In this document: positions 18,308 through 26,632 of the stretch, piece by piece
How the letters are laid out: each line of letters opens with the position of its first letter
How positions within the stretch are numbered: the stretch's first letter is position 1
From: Planctomycetales bacterium
Lineage (GTDB): Bacteria; Planctomycetota; Planctomycetia; Planctomycetales; Planctomycetaceae
Length of the DNA stretch: 41,340 nt
Reading direction: 5' to 3'
NCBI GenBank assembly: GCA_026400835.1
Contig: JAPLOA010000038.1
Location: forward strand, 1 to 41,340
Made by a program: the position numbers and the translations under genes
Notes under the pieces: model-generated
Told to the model about the DNA's origin: nothing
What the model saw: only the letters and a program-made list of their open reading frames with translations
The model's database searches: none

Positions 18308-19606
18308 ATGGCAAGCGTTGAAAAAGACGGACAGGGCTATCGCGTCCGATTCATCGACCACAACAAGGAGCGAAAAGCGATTCGCCTCACTGGCATAAAC
18401 AAATCGAACGCCCAAACAGTTGCCCACCATGTTCAGCAACTTGTGAACTGGAAGAAATCGGGCTTGGCGTTGGATAGTCAAACGGCAGACTGGATTGCCA
18501 AGAAAGTCGGGCAGGAGCTTTACGACAAACTGAGCAACGCGGGACTGATTGAAGCCCGAGTATCATCAAGCCTTGGTGATTTTGTCGCCAGTTACATCAA
18601 ACGACGTTCCGACGTGAAGCCCGGGACCACAACGAACTATGATCAGGTTCGCCTGAACCTCGTGGCATTCTTCGGGTACGACAAGCCCCTGAGATCCGTT
18701 ACGGCAAACGACGCAGCGGCGTTTCGCGAATGGCTGCAGGCGGAGGAAGGGCAGGCCGAAAACACTCTGCGGAGGCGATGTGGACGGGCTCGCCAGTTCT
18801 TCACGGCAGCAATGAAAGCCAAGTTGATCGACGATAACCCGTTCGATGGAATGCCGGTCACTGTCAGCGGCAATAAGTCCAAAGAACGGTTTATCACTGA
18901 AGCGGAAGCCCAAAAGATTCTTGACGCTTGTCCGAACGCAGAATGGCGGCTGATTTTTTCATTGTGCCGATACGGGGGGCTTCGTTGTCCGTCGGAAGTT
19001 CTGGCGTTGAAGTGGGAAGATATCGTGTGGGATGCGTCCCGAATCGTAGTTACCAGTCCAAAGACGGCACATCACAAGGGGCATGAATCCAGAGTGATTC
19101 CTCTCTTCCCAGAGCTCCTGAAACCGTTGATGGAAGTTCAGGAACAGGCTGCGGAACGAACGGTTCACGTGGTCACCCGTTACCGATCGTCGAATCAGAA
19201 CTTGCGAACGGAACTGAATCGCATCATTAAGCGGGCGGGGGTGATTCCCTGGCAGAAGCCTTTCCAGAACCTGCGATCGACTCGGGAAACGGAACTGATG
19301 GAAAGCTATCCCGCCCACGTGGTCTGCCGATGGATCGGAAATTCGGAAGCGGTGGCGAAGAAACATTATCTGCAGGTGACAGACGCGCACTTTGAAAGGG
19401 CTGCAGTTCCCAGAACGGTTGGGGGGGAGGGGCACAGCCAGGGGCACAAGGCATGCGAAACGACGAAAACTGGCGAAACCATCAAAGCAAGAGACCCCGA
19501 GAAAACTCAGCGTTTTTCGGGGTCCTGCGTTTCAGTTGCCAATTCTTCGCATCACAAAATTAACCCGGCCAGGACTCGAACCTGGAAAATCAGAACCAAA
19601 ATCTGA
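18308..19606 (+). CDS. Tyrosine integrase of the tRNA-Gln element
   Basis: About 432 residues from the ATG at 18,308 (AAGGCAGG eight bases upstream); the frame is open from a GTG at 18,230. An Arm/SAM-like N-terminal core-binding domain spans about 80-200. The catalytic domain shows box I LRCPSEVLALKW, the beta-hairpin lysine in SPKTAHHKG, box II QNLRSTRETEL (Gln where His is usual), WIGNS, and the tyrosine in KKHYLQV. The C-terminal ~60 residues are low-complexity and hydrophilic. The last 15 codons and the stop lie inside the tRNA-Gln gene on the other strand, so the reading frame crosses the presumed attachment core. Confidence 0.9.
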   Translation: MASVEKDGQGYRVRFIDHNKERKAIRLTGINKSNAQTVAHHVQQLVNWKKSGLALDSQTADWIAKKVGQELYDKLSNAGLIEARVSSSLGDFVASYIKRRSDVKPGTTTNYDQVRLNLVAFFGYDKPLRSVTANDAAAFREWLQAEEGQAENTLRRRCGRARQFFTAAMKAKLIDDNPFDGMPVTVSGNKSKERFITEAEAQKILDACPNAEWRLIFSLCRYGGLRCPSEVLALKWEDIVWDASRIVVTSPKTAHHKGHESRVIPLFPELLKPLMEVQEQAAERTVHVVTRYRSSNQNLRTELNRIIKRAGVIPWQKPFQNLRSTRETELMESYPAHVVCRWIGNSEAVAKKHYLQVTDAHFERAAVPRTVGGEGHSQGHKACETTKTGETIKARDPEKTQRFSGSCVSVANSSHHKINPARTRTWKIRTKI

Positions 19607-19631
19607 TGTGTTACCATTACACCACCGGGTT
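19561..19631 (-). tRNA. tRNA-Gln (anticodon TTG)
   Basis: On the minus strand a complete 71-base cloverleaf can be drawn. The acceptor AACCCGG pairs with CCGGGTT, followed by discriminator A. The D-stem is GTGT/ACAC, the anticodon stem TCAGA/TCTGA with loop TTTTGGT (anticodon TTG), and the T-stem CCAGG/CCTGG with loop TTCGAGT. All stems pair perfectly. CCA is not encoded. The 3' end faces the integrase gene, the usual geometry when a tRNA 3' end serves as attachment site. Confidence 0.95.
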
Positions 19632-19740
19632 GCTGAGAACAATGGGATCTTAGAGTGACTTTTTCGGAAGAACAAGCGCAGTCTTCTCCGTCGTCACTCG
19701 GTGGAATCCGGATCGATCCACTGCGTCTCTGTGAGGAACG

Positions 19741-19768
19741 GCCATCAGCCAGAGGGCTGGCTGATGGC
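19741..19768 (-). terminator. 12-bp perfect hairpin after the TPR/alpha-CTD gene
   Basis: GCCATCAGCCAG and CTGGCTGATGGC flank a four-base loop, 20 bases beyond the stop of the minus-strand gene at 19,789. It lacks a T-run, so termination is inferred from strength and position only. Confidence 0.5.
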
Positions 19769-19788
19769 TGTCCCATGAGGATTCAAAA

Positions 19789-21096
19789 TCAGTCGTTTCG
19801 CAGACGAATACCAACTTCGCCAAGCTTCTGGCGAATTTCGTTGAGCGATGTGACGCCGAAATTGCGGCTGGCCAGCAGTTCGTCGGGAGTCCGAGAAACC
19901 AGTTGCCCAATCGTCTGGATGTTCAAACGGCTCATGCACTTGCGAGAACGAACAGACAGATTCAAATCGACAACCAGCTTGTTCATCATTGCCTGCTCTT
20001 CTGGCGAGAGGCTCTGATCCACAACATGATCACGTGAATGAATCTTATGCAGGTGCTGACCGATTCGTAGTCCGTGAGCAGCCAGCAGTTCGCGAATTTC
20101 CATCAGCGATGTTTCGCCGAAGTTCTTGCCTGCCAGAAGTTCCTGCTCGCTGACTTCAGTCAGATCGCCCAGCGAATTGATGTTCATCGCCTGCAGGCAG
20201 TTGCGGCTTCGAACTGACAGTTCGAAGTCCGTGACTGGACGGCCCAGCAGGTGCTTCATGCGAGCTTCCTGACGTGCCTGATCCTCGTCGTAGTACATAC
20301 CCTGAGTTGCGTCGATGTCCTTCAGGTACAACGCCGCAAACTCATTGTTTGGGTCATACTCTCGAACACGTCGGAAGCAGAACGCTGCTGCCTGATAGTT
20401 CTCTTTGTCTTCGTACAGCAGGCCCAAATTCAGCATCGCACCCGTAAAGAACGGAGGACGTGAAAGAGATCGCTCGTACAACCGAATCGCCTCGTCGTCG
20501 TTACCTCGCAGGCAGTTTTCTGCTGCCAGCCAGAACAATGCGCGGGAGTGATGAGGATCCATGTCGACAGCACGTTCGAAATATTCGACCGCCGTCAGAG
20601 AGTCACCACGATCGGCCCAGATGCATCCCATCTGGAAAGAATACTCCGCACGGCTGGCCGCAGAGGCAGCCACGCTTCGCAGAAGTTTCTCGGCATCGTC
20701 GATCTTGCCTGTAGCACGAATCGCACCGGCTCGACGAAGCGCACATCCGACCGGATCATATCCCGCTTTGCCAGCCTGATCGAATCGATTGGCGGCTTCT
20801 TCCGGGCGGTGCAACGATGTCAGGCACTGACCGTGAATGAACATAGCGACGCCATCGCGAGTCACTCCGGACAGAATCTTGTCGGCCTGAGACTGTCGGG
20901 CCAGCAGGTAGGCTCCTACACCGGCTCGTGCCAGAAGACCTTCTGATTTTTCGCCCGCTTCAACTCGGCGAGATAATTCGCCGACGCCCTGTCGCACTTC
21001 CGTCAATTGTGATCCGCTGACTGCGTTCTCCAGCATCGAAAGGTCGCTTGCTGAAAGTGGACCTTCAGATTCGAGGAATTCTTTGATGTTGACCAT
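19789..21096 (-). CDS. TPR protein with two RNA polymerase alpha-CTD-like domains
   Basis: About 435 residues from the ATG at 21,096; a GTG at 21,111 with AGGA ten bases upstream is an equally possible start. Residues about 60-270 form tetratricopeptide repeats, for example SLTAVEYFERAVDMDPHHSRALFW and ENYQAAAFCFRRVREYDPNN. Two copies of a helix-hairpin-helix module follow: FELSVRSRNCLQAMNINSL to SLMEIRELL, and LNLSVRSRKCMSRLNIQTI to SLNEIRQKL. These closely follow the C-terminal domain of RNA polymerase alpha (L-S/T-V-R-S-x-N/K-C-L, G-x-x-S-L-x-E-I). That domain binds DNA UP elements and activators. The protein may bind DNA or imitate alpha-CTD to recruit regulators, with TPRs for protein contacts. 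This is inferred, not known. Confidence 0.88.
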   Translation of the reverse strand: MVNIKEFLESEGPLSASDLSMLENAVSGSQLTEVRQGVGELSRRVEAGEKSEGLLARAGVGAYLLARQSQADKILSGVTRDGVAMFIHGQCLTSLHRPEEAANRFDQAGKAGYDPVGCALRRAGAIRATGKIDDAEKLLRSVAASAASRAEYSFQMGCIWADRGDSLTAVEYFERAVDMDPHHSRALFWLAAENCLRGNDDEAIRLYERSLSRPPFFTGAMLNLGLLYEDKENYQAAAFCFRRVREYDPNNEFAALYLKDIDATQGMYYDEDQARQEARMKHLLGRPVTDFELSVRSRNCLQAMNINSLGDLTEVSEQELLAGKNFGETSLMEIRELLAAHGLRIGQHLHKIHSRDHVVDQSLSPEEQAMMNKLVVDLNLSVRSRKCMSRLNIQTIGQLVSRTPDELLASRNFGVTSLNEIRQKLGEVGIRLRND

Positions 21097-21578
21097 AATC
21101 GCTTGAGGCACTTCTCTGGTTTCCTGTCAGATCGAAAAACATGTGGACACGCTGAATCGTGCCGGCAAAACACCTTTGCCAAACCCACTACGGAAAATGC
21201 ACTTCACTGGACATGAGATGCACAGGCAGCGACCGGAACAGCAAATGCCGCACCGTCGCAGGATTTTCGAAACCGAAGAGTTTAGCAGGCTTTCAGTGTT
21301 GACACAAACCAGACTCGGATTTTCCAGGACCGTGCTGCGATTCCGGGAACAAAATTCGGCCGACATGGCCCGGTCGAAGGTCTGTTTGTGACGAAAATAC
21401 CGATCAACTGCGGCTTCCCACGCGTTACTCAGGTGCCGTCCTGGCATGACCTGCGGGTGGAATCAATCAGAAAATCAAGCGATGCACGCGTGTTTGCTGA
21501 GGCTCAATGGTCACGCCCTTCAGGAACACGGATGTGATTTCGAACCAGACCCCAACCCCCAACAGGGTCTTGCAGCGT
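21097..21578. other. Intergenic stretch between the TPR gene and the GNAT gene
   Basis: About 480 bases. Short frames exist on both strands but none has recognisable content. The promoter of the TPR gene should lie at its left end. No repeat or RNA structure was seen. Confidence 0.35.
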
Positions 21579-22529
21579 TTACAGCGTCTTAATAAATGTC
21601 AGTAAACGATCGTTCAGCTCGAACTTGGCCGACGTAAACAGATCAATCGCCGCCTTGTTTTCTGAATCCACATGCGCCTCAACAAGCTGCACGGATTCGC
21701 CTCGAAGCCGGCGACAGATTTCCAATACGAGCGCCTGAGCGTACCCGTGGCGGCGTTGAGATTCCGGCACGAAGATCTCGCGAATGCCGACACTGCGGAC
21801 TCCCCATTTGGGAATGAACAGGTCCATGCCGATGATCTGACCGCTTGCCACAACTTCCAGGTTTGTCTTTTCCTGCAGCTCAAACCGCAGCGAATCCAGA
21901 TGCCCAAAGCGAACAAACCACCACCAGGTTTCTTTCGAGGGGCGGTCGGTGATGACCAGATTCAAATGACGTCGATGGCGGAGCAGTTTTGCATTCACGG
22001 GGTCGCGGCTCTGCAACAGATCGCGGCGAAACACGAACGTCTCTTTGCCTCGAACATATCCGCATGACCCAAGGAATTCCTTCCACGCGGCAGAGGAACC
22101 ACAAAAGCCGGAAGGTTCCAGACCGCCATAGATCCCACAATAAAAGCCGTTTCGGTTTAAACCGCCGCCCGCTTCAATTGTCAGAGCACCACTGCTTCTT
22201 AAGTAATCCTCAGCCAGTCGAACCAGTTCCGTCCCGACCTTTCGACGGCGGTATTCAGGATGCACCATCAGGGCCGAAATGATCCCCTGAGTTCTATCCA
22301 GATTGCTTTCTGAGGCGTTTACCGCAAAGCTGGCGTGGACATATCCGACGATTCGCTGGCCATCCAGAGCAAGGATGAGTCCCTTGCGATCAAAATATGG
22401 CGGGGAGCAGGCAAATAGCTCAAACACATCACAGGAAAATCCCTCGGCAGCATTCCGTCCCAGCGCGCAGGCATGCCAGAGCTGATGAAGGCGAGGAGGG
22501 TCCGAGTTGTGATAAGTACGATATTGCAC
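21579..22529 (-). CDS. Tandem GNAT-family acetyltransferase
   Basis: 316 residues, about twice the length of a single GNAT domain. The first half has ALMVHPEYRRRKVGTELVRLAEDYL, with the R-R-x-x-G-x-x-L acetyl-CoA pyrophosphate loop. The second half has REIFVPESQRRHGYAQALVLEICRRL and a final VDSENKAAIDLFTSAKFE, again the GNAT pattern. Two-domain GNATs often retain one active and one structural domain, as in mycothiol synthase. The substrate is unknown. The second loop has R-R-H-G-Y-A, a good fit to the consensus, so both halves could bind acetyl-CoA. The gene stands alone on the minus strand. Confidence 0.82.
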   Translation of the reverse strand: MQYRTYHNSDPPRLHQLWHACALGRNAAEGFSCDVFELFACSPPYFDRKGLILALDGQRIVGYVHASFAVNASESNLDRTQGIISALMVHPEYRRRKVGTELVRLAEDYLRSSGALTIEAGGGLNRNGFYCGIYGGLEPSGFCGSSAAWKEFLGSCGYVRGKETFVFRRDLLQSRDPVNAKLLRHRRHLNLVITDRPSKETWWWFVRFGHLDSLRFELQEKTNLEVVASGQIIGMDLFIPKWGVRSVGIREIFVPESQRRHGYAQALVLEICRRLRGESVQLVEAHVDSENKAAIDLFTSAKFELNDRLLTFIKTL

Positions 22530-22776
22530 TATCCGTGAGCCCCGGTGTGCCGCCGGGGCGGCGACCGTCTGGAGTTGCAGTTTTTCCGAAGTGTTCTCGC
22601 AATTCAGTCCGCTGAACAGTGAACATTGCAGCGTTTGCGAAATTTCCGAGGAGTGGTGTCAATAAAATTCAGACGCACCGCCCATGACTGGAAAACGCGA
22701 ATCTAGCCGACATATGCTATTACAGCAAGGCGTGCATTCTTCTCCGACGCCAACCTTTTGGGGATTGAGGCAATTC

Positions 22777-23217
22777 GTGACGTGGACCGACCGAGAACTG
22801 GCCGCCTGGCTCGATGAACTGCTCCCGGCTGCTCGCATGGTGGAGTTTGAAACGCAATTGAGAGCCGACAAAGCGCTGCAGGCCCGCGTTGCTCAAGTGA
22901 TTCGGCACCGCGACCAGGGAGGAAATTCGATCGGCGAAGTGTGGCAGCGAGGACGTCTGAGCTGTCCGACCCGGTCCGAAATGGGCGGTTTTTTACTGGG
23001 AACGCTGAGCGAAGCGGCTGCAGCTTACGTCGAATTTCATCTGAAGACTGTCGGCTGTCGAGTCTGTCAGGCGAACATGCATGACCTCGAAGAACAGTCT
23101 ACACAAGCCGATCATGTTCCCGGCCGTCGTAAAAAGTTCTTTGAATCGTCAGCCGGTTTGTTGCGAAACGATGACGACTCCAGCCGGTTCCACAGCGAAT
23201 CAAATAAGGGCAGCTAA
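22777..23217 (+). CDS. Small zinc-finger-like regulatory protein (planctomycete family)
   Basis: 146 residues from the GTG at 22,777, which has TGAGG six bases upstream and begins with T-W-T-D-R-E-L-A-A-W-L-D-E-L-L-P as related planctomycete proteins do, as far as I recall. An ATG at 22,684 in the same frame would add 31 residues. The centre contains RLSCPTRSEMGGFLLGTL, and VEFHLKTVGCRVCQANMHDL follows, giving a spaced His and two Cys (H-x5-C-x2-C) similar to zinc-binding anti-sigma proteins. An early acidic helix matches the same type. Function is not established; an anti-sigma or sigma-associated role is plausible. The esterase gene begins 17 bases later, so they may be cotranscribed. Confidence 0.65.
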   Translation: MTWTDRELAAWLDELLPAARMVEFETQLRADKALQARVAQVIRHRDQGGNSIGEVWQRGRLSCPTRSEMGGFLLGTLSEAAAAYVEFHLKTVGCRVCQANMHDLEEQSTQADHVPGRRKKFFESSAGLLRNDDDSSRFHSESNKGS

Positions 23218-23234
23218 TCCAACAAGGGCCGATC

Positions 23235-24155
23235 ATGAGACTTCTTTTTACTGCGATTTTTTGCCCTGCGATTATTCTCGCGGTGTCTTTCATTATCTCA
23301 GTGCCGATGGCAAACGCTGATGATCCCATGGAATTGATCATCTGGCCAAATGGACATCCGGAGCCCAAAGTCAGCGCTGATCCACCGGAGGAATTAGTGA
23401 AAGGGCCGGATGGTCTGACTCGCCGATTCAACGTGTCGACGCCTCGGCTTTTTATCTACCCGCCAGCAAAAGAAATCGCGACAGGAGCGGCGATCATCGT
23501 TGTTCCCGGCGGAGGTTTCGGTCGCCTGTCGGATGAGCACGAAGGCTCGGACGTTTGTCGCTGGCTGGCGTCACTGGGGATTGTCAGTATCGAACTGGCT
23601 TATCGCACTCCCACGAATAAGCATGCCAATCCCGTCGAGGGCCCCGCGCAGGATCTGCAACAAGCATTGTTGACAGTTCGCGATAAGGCGAAAGAGCTGA
23701 GTATTGACCCTGACAAGGTCGGTGTAATGGGCTTCTCTGCCGGCGGACAGACTGCTCTTGTCGCCATGGCAGGTCAAGATGTGATCTCGTTTGACGGTGA
23801 TCCCCGGCGAATTCGTCCGAATCTGGCGCTGTTGATTTATCCTTATCAGGTCATGAATTCAGAAGCGACAGCGATCCGAGCCGACGTCAATCTTGATTCC
23901 GGACTGCCTCCGGTCTTCATGGCCCAGTCGCTTGATGACAAAGCGTCACCTCCGCAAGGCAGCGCGATGTTGTTCATGGAGCTTGTGAAACGCCGGATTC
24001 CTACGGAGTTGCATATCTACGAAACCGGTGGTCATGGTTTCGGGATGCGACACAGAACACCGCCTCCCGGAGCCCGCGACTGGTCTGAACGAGCCGCGGT
24101 TTGGCTGCGGCTGCACAAGTTCGCGGCGGAACTTCCGGGGGATGACGCGAAGTAG
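23235..24155 (+). CDS. Secreted alpha/beta-hydrolase (esterase, BD-FAE/acetyl-xylan-esterase-like)
   Basis: 306 residues with a signal peptide (about 1-28, ending near MANA). The oxyanion region is VPGGGFGRLSDEHEG, the nucleophile elbow is GFSAGG, the acid lies in AQSLDDKASP and the histidine in TGGHGFGM. This order and spacing match alpha/beta-hydrolases of the bacterial feruloyl/acetyl-xylan esterase group. It is likely exported and would remove acyl groups from polysaccharides, consistent with the polysaccharide- and sulfate-degrading lifestyle of planctomycetes. The exact substrate is not visible. The start ATG at 23,235 has GGG eight bases upstream. Confidence 0.88.
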   Translation: MRLLFTAIFCPAIILAVSFIISVPMANADDPMELIIWPNGHPEPKVSADPPEELVKGPDGLTRRFNVSTPRLFIYPPAKEIATGAAIIVVPGGGFGRLSDEHEGSDVCRWLASLGIVSIELAYRTPTNKHANPVEGPAQDLQQALLTVRDKAKELSIDPDKVGVMGFSAGGQTALVAMAGQDVISFDGDPRRIRPNLALLIYPYQVMNSEATAIRADVNLDSGLPPVFMAQSLDDKASPPQGSAMLFMELVKRRIPTELHIYETGGHGFGMRHRTPPPGARDWSERAAVWLRLHKFAAELPGDDAK

Positions 24156-24220
24156 TCGTACTGCGTCCTGACAGGCGTGCTCTGGGCTATTCTGACAGGC
24201 TGTTGATTGAATGGGTTTCA

Positions 24221-24293
24221 CAACCCGAAACGTCAGTGATCGATTAAAGTTGCCGCGTTCTCAACAACAATCCCTCGCTGACGCAGCGGGTTG
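24221..24293. repeat. Interspersed palindromic repeat, copy 1
   Basis: CAACCCGAAACGTCAG at 24,221 and CTGACGCAGCGGGTTG at 24,278 are inverted arms matching in 13 of 16 positions. The segment contains AATCCCTCGCTGACGC, shared with the copies at 30,106 and 34,320. It lies between two convergent genes, so it may act as a bidirectional transcription end. Confidence 0.7.
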
Positions 24294-24315
24294 TGACTAA
24301 ATCAACACCACGCTC

Positions 24316-25836
24316 TCAGGGGGTGGCCCGTGTTTGTGCGATAACGTCTGATGCCGCTTCACGCAGCAGTGAAATCGCCGTCTCCACGATTAACTCCCCG
24401 GAACCTGGCAGGGTTGTTGAGTTCGTCACTTCGTAACTCCCGCCTGCCGCGGCAACACGTGTCGGAACGTAGATCGTCTCCACGCAGTTCGACAGCTCAA
24501 TCACCAGTGTTGTCCTGAACGGCGAAGCCTGCTTAATCGACAACCCCAGTTCAACAAATGCTTCGCCCGGAAGTGCGACGATGGCGACGTCTGTTCCCAG
24601 CGTGATCACCGTCATATCCACTGGCAAATTATCACCGATCCCGGCCAACGATCGGCTCAAGCCCCAGGTGATGTGCTCGCCCGTCTTTGCGAACGGTTCC
24701 TTGTGTCGCATCTGGTCGATGATCAGTTTTTTGTAGGCCGTGACATGTTCCAGAAACTCAACCGGCTCCTTCCGTTTGGCCTTGTTGAGTACTTCAATGG
24801 ACTGGGCCACTTCTTCCCGAGTCGCATCCTGCATTGGCAACTGGACGACTCGCGACTTCACTGTCAACTTCTGATTGCCAAGCGGCTGTAACCCGGACAG
24901 ATCTCGCACAATGGAATTGCCAATCGACTGCCCAATGACTGCCGCTGTATTCCGCTCCGTGCTGCGAGGATTGACGTGATTAATGTCTCCGCAGCAACCA
25001 TTGCCAAAGATGGAGATCACTCCAGCGCCCAGCGACTGTTGCAGAGTTCGTTCAATAAAAAACGGATAGTCGGCACTCCACTTCATCCCACCGACGGTGT
25101 CCAGATGCAGGGCAAAGTTGCTGAGAACTCCCACGGGCTTTTTTCCTTCGTCGCGGATCATGACGAGTCCTATCTGCGGATCAATCGGCCCGGCGGTTTT
25201 GACGAAATCCGGATGGCTGGCGGCCATCCATGTCTTCACGCTGCCGTCGCGAGTGACCGCACGGCGATTGAAAGCGACTGCTTCATTCTGTGTCCCCGAG
25301 CCTGTTTCGATAAAGGATGGCTTTGCGTTGGCGAAAGCGGTACAGATCGCATCGACCGGGCCGCCAATCAACTTGTCGATGTAGTTCGCTCGCATCTCCG
25401 GCTGCGGTTCGTTTCCGATTCGCAGATACAGTTCCTTCATGTAGTCGGGAGCGGTGTGTGAGTGAGTTGCGGAGAGAGCGATATGTTCGGCAGGAATTCC
25501 GGTCTTCTCAGACGCACGTTTTCGCACTTCGTTCTTAAGATCCGTTGAGATGCCAATCAGATCACAGACGACAAGTGCCCCACTGGTTTCGCCGTCGATA
25601 AACACAATCGCTCGAGCTTTCAGAGGATCGATTTCGCCTTCAGCCAGACGTTCGTGATAATAGCCAGCCATTGGGAAACCAACCGGCGGCGTGATATCGG
25701 CTTCGGCAACTCCTACTCGCAGAGAGCCTTCGGATCCAAAAGCGGCTAACGACGTTGCCTCGAGCGCGAACAGGAACACAAAGCCCGGAGCGAAAAATGG
25801 CATGCATTGAAATATGCGTCGAAAAGACAGCGTCAT
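24316..25836 (-). CDS. Secreted neutral/alkaline ceramidase-like hydrolase (N-terminal domain type)
   Basis: 506 residues from the ATG at 25,836; the longer open frame to 26,100 runs through an 18-base tandem repeat and is probably not translated. A signal peptide is present (FFAPGFVFLFALEATSLAAFG). The mature part begins LRVGVAEADITPPVGFPMAGYY, the hallmark of the neutral/alkaline non-lysosomal ceramidase family. LSATHSHTAPD carries zinc-binding histidines, and a second zinc-type region is FALHLDTVGG. The family includes N-acyl-sphingosine amidohydrolases, but many planctomycete members are of unknown substrate. Compared with full ceramidases (~650-750 residues) it lacks the C-terminal immunoglobulin-like domain. 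It converges with the esterase gene. Confidence 0.87.
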   Translation of the reverse strand: MTLSFRRIFQCMPFFAPGFVFLFALEATSLAAFGSEGSLRVGVAEADITPPVGFPMAGYYHERLAEGEIDPLKARAIVFIDGETSGALVVCDLIGISTDLKNEVRKRASEKTGIPAEHIALSATHSHTAPDYMKELYLRIGNEPQPEMRANYIDKLIGGPVDAICTAFANAKPSFIETGSGTQNEAVAFNRRAVTRDGSVKTWMAASHPDFVKTAGPIDPQIGLVMIRDEGKKPVGVLSNFALHLDTVGGMKWSADYPFFIERTLQQSLGAGVISIFGNGCCGDINHVNPRSTERNTAAVIGQSIGNSIVRDLSGLQPLGNQKLTVKSRVVQLPMQDATREEVAQSIEVLNKAKRKEPVEFLEHVTAYKKLIIDQMRHKEPFAKTGEHITWGLSRSLAGIGDNLPVDMTVITLGTDVAIVALPGEAFVELGLSIKQASPFRTTLVIELSNCVETIYVPTRVAAAGGSYEVTNSTTLPGSGELIVETAISLLREAASDVIAQTRATP

Positions 25837-25955
25837 TGAATCACCTTCGTTGGTCGGCAGGCAGAAGAACTGGCGGGAGCGAGTAAGCTCGCAAGTGCCC
25901 GTGACTGTAACTTTCCTGAACGACGATGACGAGCGAACCGCGACGACTGCCGGGC

Positions 25956-26009
25956 TGAAGATTGGATCCTGTCTGAAGATTGGATCCGGGCCGAAGATTG
26001 GATCCGGAC
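25956..26009. repeat. 18-base tandem repeat, three units
   Basis: Three consecutive 18-base units start at 25,956, 25,974 and 25,992 and share GAAGATTGGATCC, with differences only in the last bases and in one first base. It lies upstream of the ceramidase-like gene, in its probable leader or promoter region. Confidence 0.85.
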
Positions 26010-26267
26010 AGCGGAGACCGTTACGCTCAGTGGTGAACTGACGATCTGTAGGCTGCAATTGCACCGGCGGAATCTGCCGGTGGGGTCTGGTCATCGCCAT
26101 GAGGGAGTGATAGTCTGCGGGAACTGGTTGACCCTCGGGTTGCGAACATCAGGAAAACCGGGTTTACTCGTCCGCTGACCCCGAAGCTGCTGTCGATAAA
26201 AAGACACTTGAGACACGGGTATTTGGAATTGCCGAGCCAGTCGGCGGACTCATGGAGGAGCATCGCT

Positions 26268-26489
26268 ATGTCAGAAGACTCACAGTATCGCCTCACAAGT
26301 TCTGACGAGTACGAAGAGATCAGCAGCGAAGAAGTCGATCGAGTTGTTGAAGCTCTGGATCGACTCATTGAAGGCGTGCAAAGCGAAAACATCAAGCACT
26401 ACCTCGAAGAGGCCGCCAGCAATATCTATTACCTCGTCTACGAGGAAGAAGAAGATCTGGCTGATGACTCTTTTGAGCAAGCTGCCTGA
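26268..26489 (+). CDS. Small acidic hypothetical protein
   Basis: 73 residues with a strong ribosome-binding site (GGAGGAG six bases upstream of the ATG at 26,268). The protein is very acidic: clusters of E and D in the middle (EEISSEEVDRVVEALDRLIEG) and the end (YEEEEDLADDS), and helical throughout. No family is recognised. The good start signal makes expression likely. Stem-loops at 26,575 and 26,633 follow. Confidence 0.7.
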   Translation: MSEDSQYRLTSSDEYEEISSEEVDRVVEALDRLIEGVQSENIKHYLEEAASNIYYLVYEEEEDLADDSFEQAA

Positions 26490-26574
26490 GATTGCTCATT
26501 GACGGGATTGTCTGTGAGAGGTCGCTGGTCAAATTTGATGGCCAGCCTGTTGTCAGCCTTTGATTTTGGGGTCT

Positions 26575-26599
26575 GTCATTCTCGTGCCACGAGAATGAC
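26575..26599. repeat. Perfect 12-bp inverted repeat around one base
   Basis: GTCATTCTCGTG is followed by C and CACGAGAATGAC. The perfect symmetry, AT/GC mix and absence of a loop make a DNA-binding dyad or repeat-element end more likely than a transcription terminator, though cruciform formation is possible. Confidence 0.75.
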
Positions 26600-26632
26600 G
26601 GACGACCTCGGGCTGGTTTTTGGCAGAGCATC

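Larger units (their letters stand above)
10678..19631. mobile_element. Putative integrative element at tRNA-Gln (left border uncertain)
   Basis: The block carries an integrase next to a tRNA 3' end, an excisionase-like HTH protein, a primase-ATPase, a serine recombinase, a DUF932 protein and several unknown genes, nearly all on the plus strand. This gene set is typical of integrated plasmid- or satellite-like elements. The right border is the tRNA-Gln gene at 19,561-19,631. No duplicate of the tRNA 3' end was found by eye inside the window, so the left end is set only by the first gene of the block and could lie further left. No capsid or conjugation genes were recognised. Confidence 0.5.
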
